Origin: Amylibacter marinus
Lineage (GTDB): Bacteria > Pseudomonadota > Alphaproteobacteria > Rhodobacterales > Rhodobacteraceae
Direction of reading: 5' to 3'
Length of the DNA: 64,000 nucleotides
Assembly (NCBI RefSeq): GCF_030160015.1
Contig: NZ_BSNN01000002.1
Coordinates: 1,172,303 to 1,236,302 of the forward strand
Shown: piece after piece, positions 47,433 through 55,213 of the stretch
Numbering within the stretch: the first letter of the stretch is position 1
Layout of the letters: every line of letters begins with the position of its first letter
The notes under the pieces: generated by a model
What the model was told of the DNA's origin: nothing
What the model saw: the letters and a program-made list of their open reading frames with translations, nothing else
Database searches by the model: none
Made by a program: the position numbers and the translations under genes

Positions 47433-48026
47433 ATGACCAAATTAAAACTTCTCTTTCTTACGCTCTACACTGCCCTGCTTTTGGGTGCAAATCCTGTATT
47501 AGCACAACAGGCCGATATAGAGGCCCTACGTGAAATACGTGCCGGCGATATGCGCAAACTGGTAATCCACGACACGCCCCGCGCGGTGATCGATACGCCG
47601 TTTCTGGATATAGACGATAGCAATATCACGCTGTCGGAAATGAATGGCAAGATCACCCTGTTGAATTTCTGGGCCACATGGTGCGCACCCTGCCGCGCCG
47701 AGATGCCGGCACTGGATGCGCTAAATGCCACCCTAGGCGGCGAAAATTTCGAGGTCGTCACCGTCGCCACCGGTCGAAATCCCCTTAAAATGATCGATGT
47801 GTTCTTTAAGAAAGCCGGGGTAGAAACGCTGCCACGTTACCGAGATCCCCGTATGCAATTTTCGCGGGCATCAGGGGTACTGGGCCTGCCAGTGACCCTG
47901 ATACTGGATGAGCAGGGGCGTGAAATCGCCCGCATGCAGGGCGAAGCTGATTGGAATTCCCCGGATGCACATCGCCTGTTACAGGGGGTTATTGAGCAAT
48001 TCGGCACAGAGACGCCAAAACTCTGA
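47433..48026 (+). CDS. TlpA/ResA-type periplasmic thioredoxin-like protein
   Basis: The 197-residue product starts at the ATG at 47433 after GAAAGGG, with a cleavable signal ([18 protein letters not shown], then NPVLAQQ). The thioredoxin domain has the redox motif [16 protein letters not shown] and a cis-Pro loop GLPVTLILD. Such proteins reduce disulfides in the periplasm, for example in cytochrome c or oxidase assembly. No cytochrome biogenesis gene is next to it here, but divergence from argH is a layout I know from other roseobacters. Confidence 0.9.
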   Translation: MTKLKLLFLTLYTALLLGANPVLAQQADIEALREIRAGDMRKLVIHDTPRAVIDTPFLDIDDSNITLSEMNGKITLLNFWATWCAPCRAEMPALDALNATLGGENFEVVTVATGRNPLKMIDVFFKKAGVETLPRYRDPRMQFSRASGVLGLPVTLILDEQGREIARMQGEADWNSPDAHRLLQGVIEQFGTETPKL

Positions 48027-48121
48027 TTTTGGTTAACCCGTCACATTTTAGACGTAAACTTGTTTTCAAATGCGTCAATGATGATATGAATTAGGGAAAA
48101 CCAGCCGTTAGTTGGGCCAAA

Positions 48122-48664
48122 ATGATGATGAAAACAACCAAAGTCGCCGCGCTTTTTGCAATCCTTATCAGCCTAGGGCTGGCCCAACCAACCTTTGCCC
48201 TCGAGGGCGAGCGCCCTGAAACCCTTTCTGAAATTCAGAGAAAAACCCTAAAGCTGGTGAACAAAGAGCGCCGCAAGCGTGGGCTGAGCGCACTTACCCG
48301 CTCTAGCAATCTAAACCGCGCGGCAATGGCCTATGCCAAAGAGCTGACCAGACGCGGCTATGGGCTGCACTCCACATTCAATTCTCACGTCGGCCTAAAT
48401 GGATCCAACGTCACCAGCCGCACGCGCGCCGCCGGTATTAACGCCTGTGTATCCCTAGAAAACCTTGCGTGGGGCCAGAAAGATACCGACGAGGTCTTCA
48501 GGGATTGGATGACCTCTGCGGGGCACAAGAAAAATATCCTGTATCCCAAAATCACCCATTTTGGCATGGCCCATTACGGGCGCACATGGGTGATGATGGG
48601 GTCAAAAAATTGCAAAAGACGCGCCCCATGGCGCCGCCTAATAAAAACATCCGCTGCGCGCTAG
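48122..48664 (+). CDS. Secreted CAP/SCP domain protein
   Basis: The 180-residue product has a signal peptide (MMMKTTKVAALFAILISLG, cut near FALEGE). The CAP fold is recognisable from LVNKERRKRGLSAL, LNRAAMAYAKELTRRG, ENLAWGQKDTDEVFRDWMTS and GHKKNILYPKITHFGMAHY. Bacterial CAP proteins are exported and of unclear role, often cell-wall related. The basic C-terminal tail is unusual. It follows the TlpA-like gene by 95 bases. Confidence 0.85.
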   Translation: MMMKTTKVAALFAILISLGLAQPTFALEGERPETLSEIQRKTLKLVNKERRKRGLSALTRSSNLNRAAMAYAKELTRRGYGLHSTFNSHVGLNGSNVTSRTRAAGINACVSLENLAWGQKDTDEVFRDWMTSAGHKKNILYPKITHFGMAHYGRTWVMMGSKNCKRRAPWRRLIKTSAAR

Positions 48665-48964
48665 CCCACTATTATAACAGGGGATTTGCTCGCTGGATGC
48701 CACCGAAAGTAAAATTCCAACAATAGCGCATGCGGATCATAATCGGCCGGAATATAGCGCAACCTTGGCCAAATGTATTCGGGTAGATTGCATAAAAGTG
48801 CCCTAGATAGGTCATCTCTTCCTTGAATTTCGCGTCTTGATCTCTTTCATGATCCCGCTCTTATTTGCTTTGGATGTGTGCGCTGGCATCAAAGACAAAA
48901 GGCCCTCGGGATGTGGGCGCAGATGGGCCGCGCCGATGGCGCGACCCCTTAACTAACCGGAAGG
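48665..48964. other. Gene-free gap between the CAP protein and the ABC binding protein
   Basis: This 300-base convergent gap contains no credible frame. It holds one strong inverted repeat, GGCCGCGCC-GAT-GGCGCGACC (48926-48946, with one G-T wobble), and a small AACC-TTCC-GGTT repeat near the stop of the binding-protein gene. Neither is followed by a T run. It marks the border between the housekeeping segment and the accessory uptake region. Confidence 0.55.
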
Positions 48965-50875
48965 TTATTTTTTCCAATACCAAGCTTGTGGCATAAACAC
49001 ATTGGCCGGGCTTGGGAACTGGCCTGTACTCTTCATACCCTCAAGGATATTCATCAGGCCATTTTTGCGCACGCCATAGGTCGATGCGTTTTGGGCGATT
49101 CCAAAGGCCTCGAATTGATCTGCGGCAATGTCAGCCAATTGATGATACCGACGGATTTGTTCTGCAGGATCAGCTGTGGCATAGACAGTTTCCCAAATCC
49201 GGTAGCGTTCCATCACATGCTCGGGGGGCTTGATGCCGTCCTGACCATTGGTTTGGTACCATGCAGTCCATAGTGGGGCGTGACGAGAGCTGCTATCAAT
49301 CGGCAATAGCGCTGAGGGCAATTGACCAGGTAGCCAAGTAGCGTTCCCACTGTCGGCGGTCATATCATGATCACCTTGACGCGACCGTTGACGATGAACC
49401 GAACGATCTACCACGTTAAGGTCAATTTGGATGCCTAGCACCTCTTCCCATTGTGGCTTAACAATAGTCATCATGTCGATGATGTGTGGATGCCCATTGC
49501 GAATATCAATCAGAAACTTCGCTGGGCGCCCATCGGACATTAGACGAATGCCATTCTCATCACGATCCTTAAGGCCAAGGCTGTCTAGCAATTCATTAGC
49601 GCGATCGGGATCATAGTCTAGGTACTGAGTAGAAATTCGCTCATGATGTAGCGGGCTATCTTTGAAGGGGCCCGTTTGCCATGGAATACCTACACCCAAC
49701 AGTGCTGTATCGATCACCTCTTGCCGATCTGTACCAATTGAAAGTGCTACGCGGAAATCACGTTGATTGAACAACGCATTAACCACAGGGTCCTTATGGT
49801 TTAGGTTGGGCTGAATCCAGTTATAGCTCCCACCTGCCGCAGTGACTTCGTACAATTGATAGTCCCCAGCTTCGCGGTTTTCGGCCAGCACGGGGCGGTT
49901 GCCCGGCGCATCGATTCGGCGATATTGAAAATCAAAATCCCCAGCAATTGCGGCGATCAGCATTGCCTCGGCATCCTGATAAATGGTTGCTTCCATTTTC
50001 CCGATATATGGGAGTTGGTTACCTGCTTCGTCGACTTGCCAGAAGTAAGGGTTGCGTTCGAACAACACGCTTGTCGTCCCACCACGTAAAGGGCTCGTCA
50101 ATATCCAAGGATCAAGTGCTGGGCGTTCTGGGTTGATCCAGCGGACCTCGTCACGAACATCCCCGCACTTCTGATACATCAACTCCTGCCATGACTCGAG
50201 GCCGGCTTCGGCAACCACCGTATCAATATTGTCGTTATAGCTTGGGTGGAATTGGCTGCAGTAGTGCTTGGAGTAGTGGTTCAGCCGCGCGCCCTCTTCG
50301 CGGGCCATTTGGCCAAGGAACCCGCCATTGGGATGTTCGAAGCGGATAATGAAGGTATATTTGTCGACTATTTCTAGACTTAGGGGTTTGCCGCCAGACT
50401 TGTACCGAGTAGAAATTTCTTCCCAATCTGGATTTAGAAGCAAGTCGTTTATACTAAACGCAATATCTTCCGAGGTAAAATCATGACCGTCAGACCATTT
50501 CATACCTTCGCGCATATTGAACGTGAATTCACGGGCATCTTCAGAAACAGTGTATTCTCGTATGACGTTTGGAACCAAATCAGAAAGATTATGATGCCAA
50601 CGCACCAAACCATTTGTTCCGACCGCCTGTCGAAGAGTACCCTCATCTGATACGCCACGCATGCCGAACCGTATGGTGCCGCCATATGTTCCTAGCTCGC
50701 CATAGTTGATCACCTCGGGCTGTAGAGATGCGCGCTCTTCTACTGGTGGTAACGTCTTCGCCGCAACCAATGCCGCCAGCTCTGGCGCTTCGCCAGTCGC
50801 TTGCGACATAGCGCTGTTTGGCATTGACGCCGTAAGTGCGACTAATACTAGCCCACTTTTGATTTTATTCCTCAT
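48965..50875 (-). CDS. ABC transporter substrate-binding protein, family 5 (peptide/oligosaccharide type)
   Basis: The 636-residue exported protein (signal about residues 1-24, MRNKIKSGLVLVALTASMPN) belongs to solute-binding family 5, as seen from NLVPNVIREYTVSEDAREFTF broken over the usual strands, GMKWSDGHDFTSEDIAFSIN and ALSIGTDRQEVIDTALLG. It is larger than DppA/OppA and starts with the ALVAAKTLPPVEERA segment found in a subgroup often linked to oligosaccharides. It has a good ribosome site (AAGGGAG). It is divergent from the permease genes. Confidence 0.9.
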   Translation of the reverse strand: MRNKIKSGLVLVALTASMPNSAMSQATGEAPELAALVAAKTLPPVEERASLQPEVINYGELGTYGGTIRFGMRGVSDEGTLRQAVGTNGLVRWHHNLSDLVPNVIREYTVSEDAREFTFNMREGMKWSDGHDFTSEDIAFSINDLLLNPDWEEISTRYKSGGKPLSLEIVDKYTFIIRFEHPNGGFLGQMAREEGARLNHYSKHYCSQFHPSYNDNIDTVVAEAGLESWQELMYQKCGDVRDEVRWINPERPALDPWILTSPLRGGTTSVLFERNPYFWQVDEAGNQLPYIGKMEATIYQDAEAMLIAAIAGDFDFQYRRIDAPGNRPVLAENREAGDYQLYEVTAAGGSYNWIQPNLNHKDPVVNALFNQRDFRVALSIGTDRQEVIDTALLGVGIPWQTGPFKDSPLHHERISTQYLDYDPDRANELLDSLGLKDRDENGIRLMSDGRPAKFLIDIRNGHPHIIDMMTIVKPQWEEVLGIQIDLNVVDRSVHRQRSRQGDHDMTADSGNATWLPGQLPSALLPIDSSSRHAPLWTAWYQTNGQDGIKPPEHVMERYRIWETVYATADPAEQIRRYHQLADIAADQFEAFGIAQNASTYGVRKNGLMNILEGMKSTGQFPSPANVFMPQAWYWKK

Positions 50876-51212
50876 TCGTTTCTCCCTTAATATCTATTGT
50901 CGGCTCGCCTAAGCGAGCTAGACCTCCCAATTGGCCGACAAAGAGTTGCTTTTAACTCACTTGGGTTAAATTCCGACTTTAAGGCCGCGGTTACGGCGCA
51001 AAGCCGTCCCCAAGTACAGCATGCAATCCGATTTTGGTTTTTACAAGATAAAAATGCAACTTAGCTATCGACATAGTATTTTTACGCGTTATTATAAAAG
51101 GTTAACTACCAGAGTTTTTCGTAATTTTGCTTTTTGATTCATTTAAAGCCAAATTGGAGGACGAGAGATTTTGGGGGATTTTTACGCGTGATAACGCAAT
51201 AAGGGAGGCGAA
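50876..51212. promoter_or_regulatory. ABC importer divergent control region with nested inverted repeats and paired 12-bp repeats
   Basis: This 337-base AT-rich gap separates the binding-protein gene from the permeases. On the binding-protein side, GCTCGC-CTAA-GCGAGC (50903-50918) is nested in TTGTCGGC / GCCGACAA (50897-50904 and 50934-50941), which would form a structured mRNA leader. On the permease side, ATTTTTACGCGT occurs at 51078-51089 and again at 51178-51189, exactly 100 bases apart, each centred on the palindrome ACGCGT. A strong ribosome site AAGGGAGG precedes the ATG at 51213. Confidence 0.5.
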
Positions 51213-52196
51213 ATGTACGCATATATCTTGCGAAGGATAGCTTGGTCGATCCCGTTTTTGTTTGCCGCCTCGTTTCTAGCGTTTACCATTATTCAATCAC
51301 CGCCAGGCGATTATGTGGAGAGCTATGCAGCCAAGCTTGAGGCTGATGGCAGACAGGTTGATGAGGCTCGCCTGCGGTCCTTGAGGGATAGATTTGGGCT
51401 CGATGAGCCGTTTCTGGCGCAGTATTGGAAATGGATTAGCGGAATTGCCAAAGGTGATTTTGGACTATCCTTCCAGTGGCAACAGCCAGTGTCCGAATTA
51501 ATTGGGGACAGGATGATACTGTCCGTCATTCTTGCGACATCTACCCTTTTATTCACATGGGCAATCGCGCTCCCGATAGGAATTTACTCTGCAGTAAAGC
51601 AATATAGTTGGGGGGACTACTTCTTTAGCATTATCGGCTTTATTGGGTTGGCCACTCCGAATTTTCTAGTGGCTCTTATTTTAATGTATGTAGGTGTTGT
51701 TCACTTTGGCACAAACGTAACGGGGCTGTTTTCCGCTGAATACGTCAATGCCAGTTGGTCTTGGGATAAATTCGTAGACCTAGTGAAGCATTTGATTATC
51801 CCCGTTGTGATCATCGGCACATCAGCAACAGCCAGCCTAATCCGTATTATGCGGGCCAATCTGCTGGACGAGCTGTACAAACCATATGTCACCACCGCAC
51901 GCGCCAAAGGCCTAAGCGAATTTAAAACAATCATGAAATATCCGGTAAGAATTGCTCTGAACCCATTTGCGTCAACAATTGCATGGGTGTTCCCGCAAAT
52001 CATATCCGGTTCGACCGTCGTGGCTGTCGTATTGTCGTTGCCAACTGTTGATCCGCTGATGCTCGACGCACTCCTCACCCAAGATATGTATCTCGCTGGT
52101 GCTTTCATCCTGCTTCTAAGCGTCATGTCCATCATCGGGATGATCGTGTCAGACATTGTTCTGGCGATGATCGACCCTCGTATTCGGTATCGTTAA
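51213..52196 (+). CDS. ABC transporter permease, DppB type
   Basis: The 327-residue product has six membrane segments and begins MYAYILRRIAWSIPFLFA, as DppB/OppB permeases do. The EAA loop is visible around NLLDELYKPYVTTARAKGLS, the ATPase contact site. The N-terminal periplasmic loop contains DRFGLDEPFLAQYWKWISG. It forms the inner-membrane channel with the DppC-type protein that starts two bases later. Confidence 0.95.
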   Translation: MYAYILRRIAWSIPFLFAASFLAFTIIQSPPGDYVESYAAKLEADGRQVDEARLRSLRDRFGLDEPFLAQYWKWISGIAKGDFGLSFQWQQPVSELIGDRMILSVILATSTLLFTWAIALPIGIYSAVKQYSWGDYFFSIIGFIGLATPNFLVALILMYVGVVHFGTNVTGLFSAEYVNASWSWDKFVDLVKHLIIPVVIIGTSATASLIRIMRANLLDELYKPYVTTARAKGLSEFKTIMKYPVRIALNPFASTIAWVFPQIISGSTVVAVVLSLPTVDPLMLDALLTQDMYLAGAFILLLSVMSIIGMIVSDIVLAMIDPRIRYR

Positions 52197-52197
52197 T

Positions 52198-53337
52198 ATG
52201 TCCAACACTGTAGATCACATTGACCCACGTCTTCCTAAAGACATCGCAGAGGCGTCTCAATGGCAACTAATGTGGCGCAAATTCAAGAAGCACAAACTGG
52301 CGTTAATCAGTTTGTACTTCGTCGGCTTTCTTTATGTAATTGCGGCATTTGCAGAATTCTTTCAGCCATTTGACCCGGAGGTCACATCTAGAAGAGACGT
52401 CTTCCATCCACCACAGGCAATTAAATTCCTTGACCGAACCGAAGATGGCACGCGTTTTCGCCCCCATGTGCTGGGCACGACACTGTCGCGTGATCCTGAA
52501 ACTCTGGCGACCTCTTATGAAATTAATGCAGATGAAAAAATCTACATTTCCATTTTGGGAAAAACAAAACCCTACAAATTAGCAGGATTCATTCCAATGT
52601 CGCGGCGCATCATCGCGCCAACAAAGCAAGGCGAACGGTTTTACCTGTTCGGTGGCGACAGACTAGGCCGTGACATGCTAAGTAGAACGATAGCGGGCAC
52701 GCGGATTTCAATGTCTATTGGTCTGGTTGGCGTGGCAATGAGCCTGTTCTTGGGAACGCTTATCGGCGGAATGGCTGGATACCTAGGCGGCTGGATAGAT
52801 TCCGTCTCAACGCGTGCGATCGAATTGATCCTCTCAATGCCTACGATCCCAATCTGGCTAGGATTAAGTGCAACAATCCCAGCCGATATTGACCCGTTGA
52901 TGCGGTATTTTGCGATCACTGTGATCCTGTCATTGATTGGTTGGACAGAACTGGCACGCGTGGTTCGGGGGCGCTTTTTAGCGCTTCGTACCGAAGATTT
53001 CGTAACCGCGGCCAGGCTTGATGGCGCCAGACCACGCAGGGTCGTGTTCCGACATATTATGCCATCGTTGATGAGCCACATCATCGCATCGGTCTCGCTC
53101 GCGATCCCTGCAATGATCCTTGCGGAAACGTCTCTTTCATTCCTCGGACTAGGCCTGTTACCACCGTCGATCTCTTGGGGCGTGCTCTTGAAAGAGGCTC
53201 AGAACATCCGGTCAATTGCACAAGCACCTTGGCTGTTTACACCCGGAGTATTCGTCCTGTTTGCGGTTCTAGCACTGAATTTCCTCGGTGATGGGCTTCG
53301 TGATGCGGCGGACCCTTACGCACAAGATTTAGGATAG
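52198..53337 (+). CDS. ABC transporter permease, DppC type, with long periplasmic insert
   Basis: The 379-residue product is longer than DppC (~300) because of a soluble insert between the first membrane segment (about 34-53) and the second. The insert (about 55-150) includes FHPPQAIKFL and FRPHVLGTT. The core then has FGGDRLGRDMLSRTIAGTRIS, the EAA loop ALRTEDFVTAARLDGARP and FLGLGLLPPSISWG. The insert may contact the enlarged binding protein; this is inference. It ends 12 bases before the ATPase gene. Confidence 0.93.
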   Translation: MSNTVDHIDPRLPKDIAEASQWQLMWRKFKKHKLALISLYFVGFLYVIAAFAEFFQPFDPEVTSRRDVFHPPQAIKFLDRTEDGTRFRPHVLGTTLSRDPETLATSYEINADEKIYISILGKTKPYKLAGFIPMSRRIIAPTKQGERFYLFGGDRLGRDMLSRTIAGTRISMSIGLVGVAMSLFLGTLIGGMAGYLGGWIDSVSTRAIELILSMPTIPIWLGLSATIPADIDPLMRYFAITVILSLIGWTELARVVRGRFLALRTEDFVTAARLDGARPRRVVFRHIMPSLMSHIIASVSLAIPAMILAETSLSFLGLGLLPPSISWGVLLKEAQNIRSIAQAPWLFTPGVFVLFAVLALNFLGDGLRDAADPYAQDLG

Positions 53338-53349
53338 GAAAAGCAAAGC

Positions 53350-55092
53350 ATGACACAGCAACAGGCGTCAGCAAATCGCCCCATCCTCGAAGTCAAGAAC
53401 CTTGTCACCGCGTTTGATACACGCCACGGTACGTTCACAGCCGTCGACGATGTATCGCTGGAACTTGTTCCTGGTGAAACCCTTTGCTTGGTCGGCGAAA
53501 GCGGATCCGGCAAAAGTGTTCTTTCTCGCTCGATCTTACAGCTGGTCGACCGCCCCGGTCGGATCGTGTCAGGTGAAATCTTGCTACACGAGGCCCATCC
53601 TGACCCCAAGCAAGACACCACAACCGAATTGGATCTGGCAAAGCTTGAACCGCGCTCTGGTATAATTCGCAATATTCGCGGACGTGATATCGGGATGATT
53701 TTTCAAGAACCGATGAGTTCGCTGTCGCCGGTGCACACCATCGGCAGCCAGATTTCAGAAAGCCTGAAACTTCATGAAGGTTTGAACAAAAAACAGGCCC
53801 GCGAACGCGTGATTGAAATGCTGCGCCGCGTAGAGATTCCCAACCCCGAACGTGCAATCGACCAGTACCCATTCGAGTTTTCAGGCGGAATGCGTCAACG
53901 GGCAATGATCGCAATGGCGCTTGTGTGCAATCCCAAGGTACTCATTGCCGACGAGCCGACAACAGCCCTAGATGTTACGATTCAGGCCGAAATCCTTGAT
54001 CTGTTAGAAGAGCTAAAAACCCAGAACAATATGGCAATTCTATTCATCACCCACGATATGGGTGTTGTTGCGGAAATCGCGGACAAAGTAGCGGTTATGC
54101 GATACGGCAAGCTGGTCGAGAATGGAAATGTGAAAGACGTCTTCGCTAATCCCCAGCACGATTATACAAAATCTCTGCTGCAGGCGGCCCACCAAACCCA
54201 ATTGCCCTCCACCGAACGCTTAGCGATGAGAGAAGAGCGCCCCCTCGGTGATCCAATCTTAGAAGCCAAATCATTGCGCAAGGAATTTTATGGTAAAACG
54301 GGTCTTCTTGGCATGAAGAAGACCACGTTGGTGGCCGTAGATGACGCTAACTTCACTTTGCGAGAGGGCGAGAGCCTTGGTATCGTTGGTGAAAGCGGCT
54401 CTGGAAAAACCACTTTGGCACGTTGCATTCAAAGGGTTCTATCGGTCAATTCGGGCGAACTTCACTATACCGATCGCAGCGGCGCTTCTACTGAAATCAC
54501 CCAATTGGATGACAAACAGCTTCAACCGACATGGCGCGATATGCGCACCGTGTTTCAAGATCCCTTTGCCTCACTCAACCCAAGAATGACTGTTTCCCAA
54601 ATTATTGGTGAATGCCTTTTGCTAAACGGCATGCACTCAAAGGCAGACAGGCGCGCTCGAATACTGGAATTACTAGATCTCGTCGGCCTGCCTTCTTCGG
54701 CTATGGAACGCTTCCCCCATGCCTTCTCTGGTGGGCAACGCCAACGCATCAGTATTGCGCGTGCCATTGCACCCAACCCACGCATTGTGATCGCAGACGA
54801 GGCCACCTCGGCGCTTGATGTTAGCATTCGTATTCAGATTATGGATTTGTTGCTTGATCTTCAGAAACAACTGAACCTCAGCTATATATTCATTAGCCAC
54901 GATGTCGGCTTGGTTCGCTTCTTCTGTGATCGGGTTCTAGTGATGTACAAGGGCCAAATCGTCGAATCTGGTGATAGCGAACAGGTCTGCACCAAACCAA
55001 ACCATGAATATACCCAAGCTCTACTATCCGCCGTTCCAATCGCCGATCCCACCCAGAGGGGGCAACAAAAAAGAGTCCGCTATCAGCAATGA
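53350..55092 (+). CDS. Fused ABC ATPase (DppD-DppF type)
   Basis: One 580-residue protein carries both ATPase domains of the importer. The N-terminal half has GESGSGKSVLS, the signature FSGGMRQRAMIA and IADEPTTALD. The C-terminal half has GESGSGKTTLA, FSGGQRQRISIA and IADEATSALD. Each half ends with the oligopeptide-type C-terminal extension region. DppD and DppF are two separate chains in E. coli. The fused form ensures 1:1 stoichiometry and is frequent in alphaproteobacteria. Confidence 0.95.
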   Translation: MTQQQASANRPILEVKNLVTAFDTRHGTFTAVDDVSLELVPGETLCLVGESGSGKSVLSRSILQLVDRPGRIVSGEILLHEAHPDPKQDTTTELDLAKLEPRSGIIRNIRGRDIGMIFQEPMSSLSPVHTIGSQISESLKLHEGLNKKQARERVIEMLRRVEIPNPERAIDQYPFEFSGGMRQRAMIAMALVCNPKVLIADEPTTALDVTIQAEILDLLEELKTQNNMAILFITHDMGVVAEIADKVAVMRYGKLVENGNVKDVFANPQHDYTKSLLQAAHQTQLPSTERLAMREERPLGDPILEAKSLRKEFYGKTGLLGMKKTTLVAVDDANFTLREGESLGIVGESGSGKTTLARCIQRVLSVNSGELHYTDRSGASTEITQLDDKQLQPTWRDMRTVFQDPFASLNPRMTVSQIIGECLLLNGMHSKADRRARILELLDLVGLPSSAMERFPHAFSGGQRQRISIARAIAPNPRIVIADEATSALDVSIRIQIMDLLLDLQKQLNLSYIFISHDVGLVRFFCDRVLVMYKGQIVESGDSEQVCTKPNHEYTQALLSAVPIADPTQRGQQKRVRYQQ

Positions 55093-55213
55093 TCAGCAGA
55101 CGATGGGCGTGCCCCTTGCCACAGGACATGCAAACCGCATAGCCTGACCAAGTCGTATAGCAAATCTTTCACTTATCTAGGCCACTATGGTTTAAAACTG
55201 GCAACACTTAATC

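Noticed and set aside
48926..48946. GC-rich hairpin downstream of the ABC binding-protein gene as a classical terminator
   Set aside because: The stem is good, but neither strand has a T run after it, so I list it only as an inverted repeat in the gap.
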